Origin: Alcanivorax sp. UBA4485
GTDB lineage: Bacteria > Pseudomonadota > Gammaproteobacteria > Pseudomonadales > Alcanivoracaceae
Assembly (NCBI GenBank): GCA_002389055.1
Contig: DGNT01000188.1
Location: 2,369 to 22,516 of the forward strand
Reading direction: 5' to 3'
Length of the DNA stretch: 20,148 nt
The position numbers and the translations under genes were made by a program. The notes under the pieces are model-generated. The model saw only the letters and a list, made by a program, of their open reading frames with translations, was not told where the DNA came from and did no database searches. Below are positions 1 to 7,075 of this stretch, in pieces (position 1 is the stretch's first letter; every line of letters starts with the position of its first letter).

Positions 1-33
1 CTGATCACCCGCAAGATCGAACGCGGCGGGTGA
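1..33 (+). CDS. yidC: C-terminal end of probable membrane protein insertase YidC (partial)
   Basis: The first 33 bases read in frame as LITRKIERGG followed by TGA. Only ten residues are visible, so the sequence alone cannot prove identity. Two things support YidC: a basic tail beginning LITR resembles the cytoplasmic C-terminus of gammaproteobacterial YidC, and yidC normally lies directly upstream of mnmE in the rpmH-rnpA-yidC-mnmE cluster. The start of the gene lies beyond the left edge. An intrinsic terminator follows the stop after about 20 bases. Confidence 0.6.
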   Translation: MITRKIERGG

Positions 34-54
34 TCGCCGCCCGCGGCGAAGACC

Positions 55-87
55 AAAAAGCCGGCCCCTCCAGGCCGGCTTTTTCTT
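55..87 (+). terminator. Intrinsic terminator after yidC
   Basis: An A-run and the arm GCCGG at 60-64 pair with CCGGC at 75-79 and a T-run, giving a stem of about 12 bp with a short C-rich loop. The stem is followed by TTTTTCTTT. The flanking A and T runs mean it could also work on the minus strand. Its T-tract runs straight into the TATAAT box in front of mnmE. Confidence 0.85.
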
Positions 88-93
88 TATAAT
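88..93 (+). promoter_or_regulatory. Perfect -10 box TATAAT just upstream of mnmE
   Basis: TATAAT at 88-93 matches the sigma-70 -10 consensus exactly. Transcription would start about 7 bases later, at or next to the A of the mnmE ATG at 100. No good -35 is visible at the expected place (about 65-70, CCCCTC), because that stretch is inside the terminator hairpin. The box may be functional or may be a chance product of the T-tract. Confidence 0.4.
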
Positions 94-99
94 CCCGCC

Positions 100-1476
100 A
101 TGTCCTCAGCCAGCTCCGATACCATCGTCGCCATTGCCACCGCTCCCGGACGGGGCGGCGTCGGCGTGCTGCGCCTTTCCGGCGAGCGCGCCCTGAGTAT
201 CGCCAAGCTCCTCATTGGTGAGCGCTCACTATCACCCAGAAAAGCCCATTTCGCCGCCTTCAAGGACCCTGACGGCCAGGTGATCGACGAAGGCCTGGTG
301 CTCTGGTTCCCCGCCCCCGGGTCGTTCACCGGCGAGGAGGTGGTGGAACTGCAGGGCCACGGCGGCCCGGTGCTCCTGGACATGCTGGTGGCCGCTTGCG
401 TGCACCACGGCGCCCGCCAGGCGCGGGCCGGGGAGTTTTCCCAGCGGGCCTTCCTCAACGATAAGATGGACCTGACCCAGGCGGAGGCGATCGCCGATCT
501 GATCGACGCCGGCACCCGCGAATCCGCCCGCGCCGCCCTGAACTCCCTGCAGGGGGCGTTCTCCCGGGAAGTGAACACCCTGGTCGAGCAGTTGATCCAG
601 CTGCGTATCTATGTGGAGGCGGCCATCGACTTCCCCGAGGAGGAAATCGACTTTCTTTCCGAGGGCGGGGTGGCCGACGATCTGCGCTCCCTGATCCAGC
701 AGGCGGAAGAGGTGCTGGCCAGCGCCCGCCAGGGGCGTCTGGTCCGCGAAGGCCTGACCCTGGTGATCGCCGGCCGGCCCAATGCCGGCAAGTCTTCGCT
801 GATGAACGCCCTGGCCGGTTTCGACGCCGCCATTGTCACCGAAGTGGCCGGCACCACCCGGGACGTGTTGCGCGAGGCGATCCAGCTGGACGGCATGCCG
901 CTCAATCTGATCGACACCGCGGGTCTGCGCGAAAGCGGTGATCAGATCGAACAAGAGGGCATCCGCCGGGCCTTCGCCGAAATTAAAAAAGCGGACCGGT
1001 TACTGGTGGTGGTGGACGCCCAGAACGTTCCGAACGATCTCGATGACCTGGCCGCGCTGCTGCCGCAGAGCCAGCAGCAGCTGGATGATCTGGCCCTGCC
1101 GGTCACCCTGGTGTTGAATAAAGCCGATTTAAGCGGCGACCCGCCCGGCCCGCACCCCAACCGGCCGGACACCTTTATCCTTTCCGCCGCCAGCGGCGCC
1201 GGGATGGCGGCGCTGCGCGCCCACCTGAAAGCCGCCGCCGGCTACCAGGGCGAGGCGCAAAGCCGCTTTTCCGCCCGCCGCCGCCATATCACCGCCCTGC
1301 AGGAGGCCCTGGCCGCCCTGGACAAGGGCGCCGACCAGTTGCACCAACACGCCGCCGGCGAGCTGCTCGCCGAGGACCTGCGGGCGGCCCAGCAGGCCTT
1401 GGAAGAGATCACCGGCGCTTTCACCGCGGACGACCTCCTGGGACGTATTTTCTCCTCTTTCTGTATCGGTAAATGA
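100..1476 (+). CDS. mnmE: tRNA uridine-5-carboxymethylaminomethyl(34) synthesis GTPase MnmE
   Basis: MnmE works with MnmG (GidA) to install the 5-(carboxymethyl)aminomethyl group on wobble U34 of certain tRNAs, using GTP hydrolysis and a folate one-carbon unit. The 458-residue protein has the full layout. The N-terminal folate-binding domain opens with DTIVAIATAPGRGGVGVLR. A helical domain follows, with an inserted Ras-like G domain: P-loop GRPNAGKSS at 225-233, GTTRD at 251-255, DTAG at 272-275 and NKAD at 340-343. The protein ends in FCIGK, whose cysteine is the invariant C-terminal one of the family. The start at 100 matches the E. coli N-terminus (recalled). No Shine-Dalgarno precedes it; only CCCGCC separates the ATG from a TATAAT box, so a leaderless message is possible. 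Confidence 0.97.
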   Translation: MSSASSDTIVAIATAPGRGGVGVLRLSGERALSIAKLLIGERSLSPRKAHFAAFKDPDGQVIDEGLVLWFPAPGSFTGEEVVELQGHGGPVLLDMLVAACVHHGARQARAGEFSQRAFLNDKMDLTQAEAIADLIDAGTRESARAALNSLQGAFSREVNTLVEQLIQLRIYVEAAIDFPEEEIDFLSEGGVADDLRSLIQQAEEVLASARQGRLVREGLTLVIAGRPNAGKSSLMNALAGFDAAIVTEVAGTTRDVLREAIQLDGMPLNLIDTAGLRESGDQIEQEGIRRAFAEIKKADRLLVVVDAQNVPNDLDDLAALLPQSQQQLDDLALPVTLVLNKADLSGDPPGPHPNRPDTFILSAASGAGMAALRAHLKAAAGYQGEAQSRFSARRRHITALQEALAALDKGADQLHQHAAGELLAEDLRAAQQALEEITGAFTADDLLGRIFSSFCIGK

Positions 1477-1503
1477 ACCCGGAGGGTATTTTGGGTATCT
1501 TTC

Positions 1504-1524
1504 GTACTGGCTAAATGCCAGTAC
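1504..1524. repeat. Perfect 8-bp inverted repeat between mnmE and the GGDEF gene
   Basis: GTACTGGC (1504-1511) and GCCAGTAC (1517-1524) are perfect reverse complements around the 5-base loop TAAAT. There is no T-run on either side, so it is not a classical intrinsic terminator. It lies 28 bases after the mnmE stop and 35 bases before the next start. It could be a transcript-end hairpin, a processing site or an operator. Confidence 0.6.
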
Positions 1525-1558
1525 CGGGAACAGAAGCTCGTGGGGGGCGAATGGTGCA

Positions 1559-2587
1559 ATGGGGACAATCGAAACGCTCGACGTTGAAGGCGCCCAGGCG
1601 CAACGCAGGACGCTGCTCAAAGCGCTGCTGATCATAACCTGTCTGGCGGGTGCTTTATTCTTCGTGATCAACACGAAACGGGGGCTGCATCTGCTGGCGA
1701 CCATCGAACTGGTCACCGGCATCGCTTCCATGATGTTGTATGTGGTGGTCAGGCGCACTCGCAACCTGCGTATCTGGACGCTGGTCTACCTGCTGCCCTT
1801 TTTCACCATCATGATGGTGGCGATGTACCTGCCCGGGACCTCACCGACGGTGTTCCTGTGGGTCTACATTATTCCGGTGATTTCCCACCTGCTGTTGGGG
1901 TTGCGGCTGGGTTTCGCGGTGGCGGTGTTCTTCATGCTCACCGCTTTCGGCATCTTCGTGCTGAAGCATCCACGCTTCCTGCACGAATTCCACTTCGTCA
2001 GCCTCGCCAATATCCTGATTTCCTGCGCCGTGGCGCTGGCGTTCGCCTATGTGTACGAACGGGGCAGTGAAAAAGCCCGCGCCGGTCTGATGGTGATCGC
2101 GACCACCGACCCGCTCACCCGGCTGGCCAACCTGTACCGTTTCCGTGAATCCTTCCAACAGGAACGCCACCGGGCCGAACGTTACGGGTCCGATCTTACC
2201 CTGCTGGTGCTCGACCTGGATTACTTCAAGAAGGTCAACGACACCCACGGCCACGCGGTGGGCGACCAGGTGTTGATCCATGTGGCCGACCTTCTGCGCC
2301 AGCGGCTGCGCGCTTCCGACCTGGTGTGCCGGGTCGGCGGCGAGGAATTCACCGTGTTGTTACCGGACACCGGGCTCGACGAAGCGATCAAGGTGGCGGA
2401 CAGCCTTCGCTGTCTGATTCGCGACACGCCTTACCGGGAAAACCCGGTGACCGTGCCGCTCTCCTGCAGCATCGGTGTGGCGCTGTGGCGCCGCGACGGC
2501 GAGACCCTGGAACAGCTTATGGAGACCGGCGACAAACGCCTCTACCAGGCCAAGCTGGCTGGGCGGGATCGCGTCGAAAGCGGGTGA
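1559..2587 (+). CDS. Membrane-anchored GGDEF diguanylate cyclase
   Basis: This enzyme probably makes the second messenger c-di-GMP from two GTP. The 342-residue protein has about six hydrophobic helices in residues 20-166 (roughly 20-38, 43-64, 70-90, 96-112, 116-134 and 147-166). It then has a C-terminal GGDEF domain beginning near ATTDPLTRLANLYRF. The active-site signature is GGEEF at 260-264, a catalytically competent variant. An inhibitory RxxD motif (R251, D254) sits exactly five residues before it, so product feedback inhibition is expected. There is no EAL domain. The six-helix N-terminal half resembles a membrane sensor, but I do not recognise its ligand. The start is somewhat uncertain: the best ribosome site is the G-run at 1542-1547, about 11 bases upstream. 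It lies 95 bp ahead of fumC in the same direction. Confidence 0.9.
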   Translation: MGTIETLDVEGAQAQRRTLLKALLIITCLAGALFFVINTKRGLHLLATIELVTGIASMMLYVVVRRTRNLRIWTLVYLLPFFTIMMVAMYLPGTSPTVFLWVYIIPVISHLLLGLRLGFAVAVFFMLTAFGIFVLKHPRFLHEFHFVSLANILISCAVALAFAYVYERGSEKARAGLMVIATTDPLTRLANLYRFRESFQQERHRAERYGSDLTLLVLDLDYFKKVNDTHGHAVGDQVLIHVADLLRQRLRASDLVCRVGGEEFTVLLPDTGLDEAIKVADSLRCLIRDTPYRENPVTVPLSCSIGVALWRRDGETLEQLMETGDKRLYQAKLAGRDRVESG

Positions 2588-2670
2588 CGCCCGAGCAAGG
2601 TGGACCCGCCGCATCCGGTTGTCGATACTGAGTGCCGACCCATTTCCGTCGTCGGCCGACACCGGGCCGC

Positions 2671-2676
2671 AAGGAG
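2671..2676 (+). promoter_or_regulatory. Ribosome binding site that fixes the fumC start
   Basis: AAGGAG ends five bases before the ATG at 2682. The open frame extends upstream to 2475 inside the GGDEF gene. This site and the family N-terminus (MSDTRLEKDSLGEIEVP) place the true start at 2682. Confidence 0.85.
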
Positions 2677-2681
2677 CAGTC

Positions 2682-4046
2682 ATGAGTGATACCCGTTTGG
2701 AGAAGGATTCCCTGGGAGAGATCGAGGTCCCCGCCGAAGCACTCTGGGGCGCGCAGACGCAAAGGGCGGTGGACAACTTTCCGATCAGCGGCCGGCACCT
2801 GCCGGAACGTTTCATTCAGGCGGTGGTGCGGGTGAAGCGCTGCGCCGCCAACGTCAACGCCGACCTGGAGCTGCTCGACCAGGACCGCCGCCGGGCCATC
2901 GTCGCCGCCTGCGACGAACTGCTCGGCGGCGCGCACACCGATCAATTCCCGGTGGATGTGTTTCAAACCGGGTCCGGCACCAGCACCAATATGAACGTCA
3001 ACGAGGTGATCGCCCGGCTCTGCGGCGATGCCGGGGTGCACCCCAACGACCACGTCAACCTCGGCCAAAGCAGCAACGACACCATTCCCACCGCCATGCA
3101 CCTGGCCTCGGTGATGGCGGTCAGCGAGCAATTGCTGCCCGACCTGGAACACCTGATCGCAACCCTGGGCCTGCGGTCCCGGGAAGGCAAAGACCTGGTC
3201 AAAACCGGTCGCACCCATTTGATGGACGCCATGCCGGTGACGGTGGAGCAGGAGCTGCGCACCTGGGTGCTGCAACTGCAGGCCGCCAGCGAACGTCTGG
3301 CGCGCGCCCGTAACGAGCTGCACGCCCTGCCGCAGGGCGGCACCGCGGTGGGCACCGGCATCAATGCCCATGCGGAATTCGGTGACCGCTTCGCCGCCGC
3401 CCTGGCGGACGACACCGGTGAACCCTTCACCGCTTTGCCGTATCCTTCGGTGGCGCAAAGCGCGGTGGACGCGCCGTTGAATTTGTCCGCCGCCCTGCGC
3501 GGTCTGGCGGTGGTGCTGATGAAGATCAGCAATGACCTGCGCTGGATGAATTCCGGGCCGATTCACGGGCTTTCGGAGCTGCAGCTCCCGGCCACCCAGC
3601 CCGGTTCATCGATCATGCCCGGCAAGGTGAACCCGGTGATCTGCGAGTCCGCCACCATGGTGGCGGCCCAGGTGATGGGCCTCGACCAGGCCAACACCGT
3701 GGCGGCCCAGAGCGGTAACTTCCAGCTCAACGTGATGTTGCCGCTGGTGGCCACCAATCTGCTGGACATGACCCGCTGGCTCGCCAACAGCTGCCGTAAT
3801 CTGGCCGACCAGGCCATCGAAGGCCTGACCTGGAACCAGGACCACCTGGCGGAAGGCGTGGGCCGCAACCCGATTCTGGTCACCGCGCTCAATCCGGTGA
3901 TCGGCTATGAAAAGGCCGCCGCCATTGCCAAGGAAGCCTTTGCCAGTGGCCGGCCGGTGATCGAGGTGGCGCTTGACCACACCGATCTGGATCGCGAGCG
4001 CCTGGAAGCGCTGCTGGACCCTCTTAAATTGACCGGCCCGGGCTGA
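2682..4046 (+). CDS. fumC: Class II fumarate hydratase
   Basis: Class II fumarase is the iron-independent, oxygen-stable homotetramer that interconverts fumarate and L-malate in the TCA cycle in the cytoplasm. The 454-residue product is close to E. coli FumC length (467). It opens with the family N-terminus and WGAQTQRAVDNF. It carries the substrate-site segment TGSGTSTNMNVNEVI, the H-containing motif TGRTH ending at H179, and the superfamily signature GSSIMPGKVN at 308-317, whose second serine is the catalytic base region. The related argininosuccinate lyases, adenylosuccinate lyases and aspartases share the signature. The WGAQTQRA opening and the GSGTSTNMNVNE segment favour fumarase. A hairpin with a T-rich tail overlaps the stop codon, so the transcript probably ends here. 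Confidence 0.96.
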   Translation: MSDTRLEKDSLGEIEVPAEALWGAQTQRAVDNFPISGRHLPERFIQAVVRVKRCAANVNADLELLDQDRRRAIVAACDELLGGAHTDQFPVDVFQTGSGTSTNMNVNEVIARLCGDAGVHPNDHVNLGQSSNDTIPTAMHLASVMAVSEQLLPDLEHLIATLGLRSREGKDLVKTGRTHLMDAMPVTVEQELRTWVLQLQAASERLARARNELHALPQGGTAVGTGINAHAEFGDRFAAALADDTGEPFTALPYPSVAQSAVDAPLNLSAALRGLAVVLMKISNDLRWMNSGPIHGLSELQLPATQPGSSIMPGKVNPVICESATMVAAQVMGLDQANTVAAQSGNFQLNVMLPLVATNLLDMTRWLANSCRNLADQAIEGLTWNQDHLAEGVGRNPILVTALNPVIGYEKAAAIAKEAFASGRPVIEVALDHTDLDRERLEALLDPLKLTGPG

Positions 4047-4080
4047 ACCCGGAACCGGTTATTTGTTTTATTTTTTGTTT
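4032..4080 (+). terminator. Probable intrinsic terminator overlapping the fumC stop
   Basis: ACCGG (4032-4036) and CCGGG (4038-4042) pair with CCCGG (4048-4052) and CCGGT (4055-4059). This gives about 10 bp with a small internal loop (C4037 against A4053-A4054) and a CTGAA apex. A T-rich stretch follows to 4080. The fumC stop TGA (4044-4046) sits in the apex. The next ATG is only 17 bases past the T-run, so the downstream ligase gene must depend on read-through or on a promoter inside this stretch. Confidence 0.6.
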
Positions 4081-4096
4081 GGTGATGGAGAGAACA

Positions 4097-5731
4097 ATGA
4101 GCAATGACTTGACCATTCAGCGCACCGCCGAGGCGGTGGAATCCCCGCTGGTGATCAACAGCATTCTGCAGTCCGGTGTGCGTAACGCCCCCGAGCAGGA
4201 AATCGTCTACGCGGATCAGCGCCGCATGACCTACCGGGATCTGGAGGAGCGGGTCAACCGGCTCGCCGGGGCGCTGGCGGAGTGCGGGGTCAAGCCCGGC
4301 GACACCGTGGCGGTGATGGACTGGGACACCCACCGTTACCTGGAAGCGTTCTTCGCCATTCCGATGATGGGCGCCGTGCTGCACACGGTGAACGTGCGCC
4401 TCAGCCCGGAACAGATTCTCTACACCCTGAACCACGCCGAAGACGACGTGATTCTGGTTAACCGGGAGTTCCTGCCGGTTCTTGAAGAGTTGAAAGACCG
4501 TATCGAAACCGTCAAGCGCTACGTGCTGCTGGACGACGAAGGCGGCAATCTGGATTCCCAGCTCGACATCGCCGGCGAGTACGAAGCCCTGCTGCAGCAA
4601 GCGCCGGCGAAATTCGATTTCCCGGAGCTGGACGAAAACACCCGCGCCACCACCTTCTACACCACCGGCACCACGGGGCTTCCCAAGGGCGTCTACTTTT
4701 CCCACAAGCAACTGGTGCTGCACACCTTCGCCGGCCGCGCCGCGCTGTCCGGTTCCGGGCATGGACGTTTCAACCAGGACGACGTCTACATGCCGATCAC
4801 GCCCATGTTCCATGTGCACGCCTGGGGCGTGCCCTATGTGGCGACCCTGCTGGGCGCCAAACAGGTGTACCCGGGCCGCTACATTCCAGAAACCCTGCTC
4901 AAGCTTTTGGTCACTGAGAAAGTCACTTTCTCCCACTGTGTGCCGACCATCATCCAGATGCTGCTGCAGGCGGAAGCGGCCAAGAGCATCGACCTGACCG
5001 GCTGGAAGGTGATCATCGGCGGCTCCGCGCTGCCCAAGGCGCTGGCCAAGGGCGCCCTGGAGCGGGGCATCGACATCTATTCCGGCTACGGCATGAGCGA
5101 GACCTGCCCGTTGATCTCCCTGGCGCTGTTGCCCCCGGAACTGGAAGGCGCCGACCTGGAGACCCAGGTGGAATACCGCACCCGCGCCGGCCGTCCGGTG
5201 CCCATGTCGGAAATGCGTGTGGTCGATGACAACATGAACGAAGTGCCCCGTGACGGCAAAACCCAGGGTGAACTGGTGCTGCGCGCCCCCTGGCTGACTC
5301 AGGGTTACCTGAAAGACGAGGACAACTCCAAGAAGCTGTGGCACGGCGGCTGGATGCACACCGGCGACATCGGCGTGATCGACGCCGACGGTTGGCTGAA
5401 GATCACCGACCGTATCAAGGACGTGATCAAAACCGGCGGCGAGTGGATCTCTTCGCTGGACCTGGAAGGGCTGATTCTCCAGCACGATGGCGTGGCGGAA
5501 TGCGCCGTGGTCGGCGTGGAGGACCAGAAATGGGGCGAGCGCCCGGTGGCGCTGGTGGTCAAGGGCGGCGAAGTGGACGAAGCCGGCATCAAGGAGCTGG
5601 TTGGTGAATACGCCGATAAAGGCGTGATCAGCCGTTACGGCATCCCCGACCGGGTGGTGTTCGTGGACGAACTGCCCCGCACCTCGGTGGGCAAACTGGA
5701 TAAGAAGAAGATGCGCGCCGAAATGGTGTGA
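4097..5731 (+). CDS. AlkK-like medium/long-chain fatty acid--CoA ligase
   Basis: This ANL-superfamily enzyme activates a fatty acid through an acyl-AMP intermediate to its CoA thioester, the entry step to beta-oxidation or storage-lipid synthesis. The 544-residue protein has the AMP-binding P-loop TTGTTGLPKG (189-198), the substrate-pocket stretch PITPMFHVHAWGVPY, the A5-type motif YGMSETCP, and the hinge/A8 region DRIKDVIKTGGEWISS. The C-terminal catalytic lysine K533 lies in RTSVGKLDKKKMR. The overall pattern resembles Pseudomonas AlkK and bacterial LC-FACS. There is no signal peptide or membrane segment, so it should be cytoplasmic. An in-frame ATG exists at 4079, but GGAG at 4087-4090 lies six bases before the ATG at 4097, and I use that start. 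Chain length cannot be read from the sequence. A strong terminator follows. Confidence 0.9.
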   Translation: MSNDLTIQRTAEAVESPLVINSILQSGVRNAPEQEIVYADQRRMTYRDLEERVNRLAGALAECGVKPGDTVAVMDWDTHRYLEAFFAIPMMGAVLHTVNVRLSPEQILYTLNHAEDDVILVNREFLPVLEELKDRIETVKRYVLLDDEGGNLDSQLDIAGEYEALLQQAPAKFDFPELDENTRATTFYTTGTTGLPKGVYFSHKQLVLHTFAGRAALSGSGHGRFNQDDVYMPITPMFHVHAWGVPYVATLLGAKQVYPGRYIPETLLKLLVTEKVTFSHCVPTIIQMLLQAEAAKSIDLTGWKVIIGGSALPKALAKGALERGIDIYSGYGMSETCPLISLALLPPELEGADLETQVEYRTRAGRPVPMSEMRVVDDNMNEVPRDGKTQGELVLRAPWLTQGYLKDEDNSKKLWHGGWMHTGDIGVIDADGWLKITDRIKDVIKTGGEWISSLDLEGLILQHDGVAECAVVGVEDQKWGERPVALVVKGGEVDEAGIKELVGEYADKGVISRYGIPDRVVFVDELPRTSVGKLDKKKMRAEMV

Positions 5732-5742
5732 CGCCACCTGCC

Positions 5743-5776
5743 CGGGCCGGCTTCCGCCGGCCCGCTTTCCCTTCTC
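5743..5776 (+). terminator. Intrinsic terminator after the acyl-CoA ligase
   Basis: CGGGCCGGC (5743-5751) and GCCGGCCCG (5756-5764) form a perfect 9-bp stem around a TTCC tetraloop. A pyrimidine-rich tail CTTTCCCTTCT follows. It lies 11 bases after the ligase stop. Confidence 0.85.
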
Positions 5777-5845
5777 GTTGATCTGAATTTTATCCTGCCG
5801 TGCCGGGAAACCGTGTAGGCTGCGGGAACCTCGCGTGTCGCACCG

Positions 5846-5865
5846 GGTCTGTTATCAGGCAGACC
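5846..5865. promoter_or_regulatory. Inverted repeat upstream of the efflux operon, possible operator
   Basis: GGTCTG (5846-5851) and CAGACC (5860-5865) are perfect 6-bp arms around 8 bases, in the 255-bp gap before the efflux operon. A 20-bp dyad of this kind suits a dimeric repressor such as TetR or MarR, but no regulator gene is adjacent. A second short palindrome, AGCCGG-G-CCGGCT, lies at 5936-5948. I see no convincing -35/-10 pair in the gap and no other gene. Confidence 0.35.
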
Positions 5866-5986
5866 TTGAGCGCACAGCGCGTCGGCCCAGGCCAGGGACG
5901 GGCCAGGATCCCAATGACAAATAAAGCGCACCTTAAGCCGGGCCGGCTCTCGGGCTCCGGGGTGCCTGTGAGCCTGGAGTACAACA

Positions 5987-7075
5987 ATGTTGCGAGTGAT
6001 CGCGGGTCTGGCGGTGATCGCCGTGCTGGCCACCGCCGGTTGGTGGTGGCTCAGTGAGGGGGAAGCCACCGCCGCGCCGGAGCGTCCTCCCACCACCGTG
6101 AATGTGGTGCCCGCCATCAGCCGGTCGTTGAGCGATAACCTGGAAGTGGTCGGTACCGCCCGCGCCACCCGCGCCATCGTACTGGTCACCCAGGTGGACG
6201 GCCGGGTGGACAAGATTCATTTCCAGGAAAGTCAGCCAGTGAAGGCCGGCGACCTGCTGGTGACATTGGATGACCGTGCCGCCCGCGCCGAAACCGACCG
6301 CACCCGCGCCGACTACCAGCGTGCGCTTTCCGATTACCAGCGTGCGTCACGGCTGGTCGGCGGCAGCGCCATTTCCGAAGCGGAAGTGGCCAATCTGAAG
6401 ACCAGCATGGAGTCCGCCCGGGCGACCATGGAAGCCAGCCGCGTGGCGCTCGATGATCATTCACTGCGTGCGCCGTTCGATGGCGTGGTGGGCCTGCGTC
6501 AGGTGGACGAAGGGGCCTTCCTGCAAGTGGGCGCGCCGATTACCACCCTGGACAGCGTGCGCAACCTGGAGGTGAACTTCCAGGTGCCGGAACGCTACCT
6601 CTCGGAGATCCGCCCGGATCTCACCGTGGAAGTCACCAGCGACGCCTACCCGGGCAAAGTGTTTCGCGGCAAGATCGCCATGCTCGACAGCCGAGTGGAG
6701 GCCGCCAGCCGCAGCCTGACGGTCAAGGCGCTGCTGGATAACGCCGACTCCCTGCTGCGCCCCGGCCAGTTCCTGCAAGTGTCGGTGCTGTTGGCGGAGC
6801 ATCCGGCGCTGCTGGTTCCGGAGCAGGCGGTGATCTCCCAGGGCGCGCAGAGTTACGTGTTCACTGTCAGCCAGGGCGACATCGCCGAGCGGCTGCCGGT
6901 GAGTCTGGGTGGGCGCCGGGACGGCTGGGTGGAAGTCACCGCCGGCCTGGACCAGGGGCAACCGGTGATCGTTAACGGCCACAGCCGCCTCGGCAGTGGC
7001 GCGCCGGTCAAGGTGGTGGAGGATGAAGGCGCTCTGATGCCATCCCAGCGCGCGCTCCTGGAGGAGCCGGCCTGA
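5987..7075 (+). CDS. RND efflux membrane fusion protein (periplasmic adaptor)
   Basis: This is the periplasmic adaptor that should link the RND pump encoded next to an outer-membrane channel. The 362-residue protein begins with one hydrophobic helix (about residues 4-22). There is no lipobox cysteine, so it is probably anchored by an uncleaved helix rather than by lipid, unlike AcrA. The split lipoyl domain follows (VDGRVDKIHFQESQPVKAGD at about 70-89, and RAPFDGVVGL at 161-170), interrupted by a short coiled coil of about 97-157. A beta-barrel domain and a membrane-proximal domain come next. GGAG at 5976-5979, seven bases upstream, supports the start. The stop overlaps the pump's ATG by one base (TGATG), which indicates translational coupling. 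Confidence 0.93.
   Translation: MLRVIAGLAVIAVLATAGWWWLSEGEATAAPERPPTTVNVVPAISRSLSDNLEVVGTARATRAIVLVTQVDGRVDKIHFQESQPVKAGDLLVTLDDRAARAETDRTRADYQRALSDYQRASRLVGGSAISEAEVANLKTSMESARATMEASRVALDDHSLRAPFDGVVGLRQVDEGAFLQVGAPITTLDSVRNLEVNFQVPERYLSEIRPDLTVEVTSDAYPGKVFRGKIAMLDSRVEAASRSLTVKALLDNADSLLRPGQFLQVSVLLAEHPALLVPEQAVISQGAQSYVFTVSQGDIAERLPVSLGGRRDGWVEVTAGLDQGQPVIVNGHSRLGSGAPVKVVEDEGALMPSQRALLEEPA

Noticed and set aside
2651..2660. GTCGGCCGAC palindrome before fumC
   Set aside because: A ten-base GC palindrome is common at this GC content. It has no loop, T-run or second copy nearby.
2475..2681. N-terminal extension of fumC into the GGDEF gene
   Set aside because: Fumarase homology begins at MSDTRLEKDSLGE, and AAGGAG lies five bases before the ATG at 2682. 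The extra 69 codons are a frame-shifted copy of the GGDEF coding region.
5800..6057. 85-codon frame in the leader of the efflux operon
   Set aside because: It overlaps the start of the membrane fusion protein in another frame, has no ribosome site and resembles no protein family. It is most likely chance.
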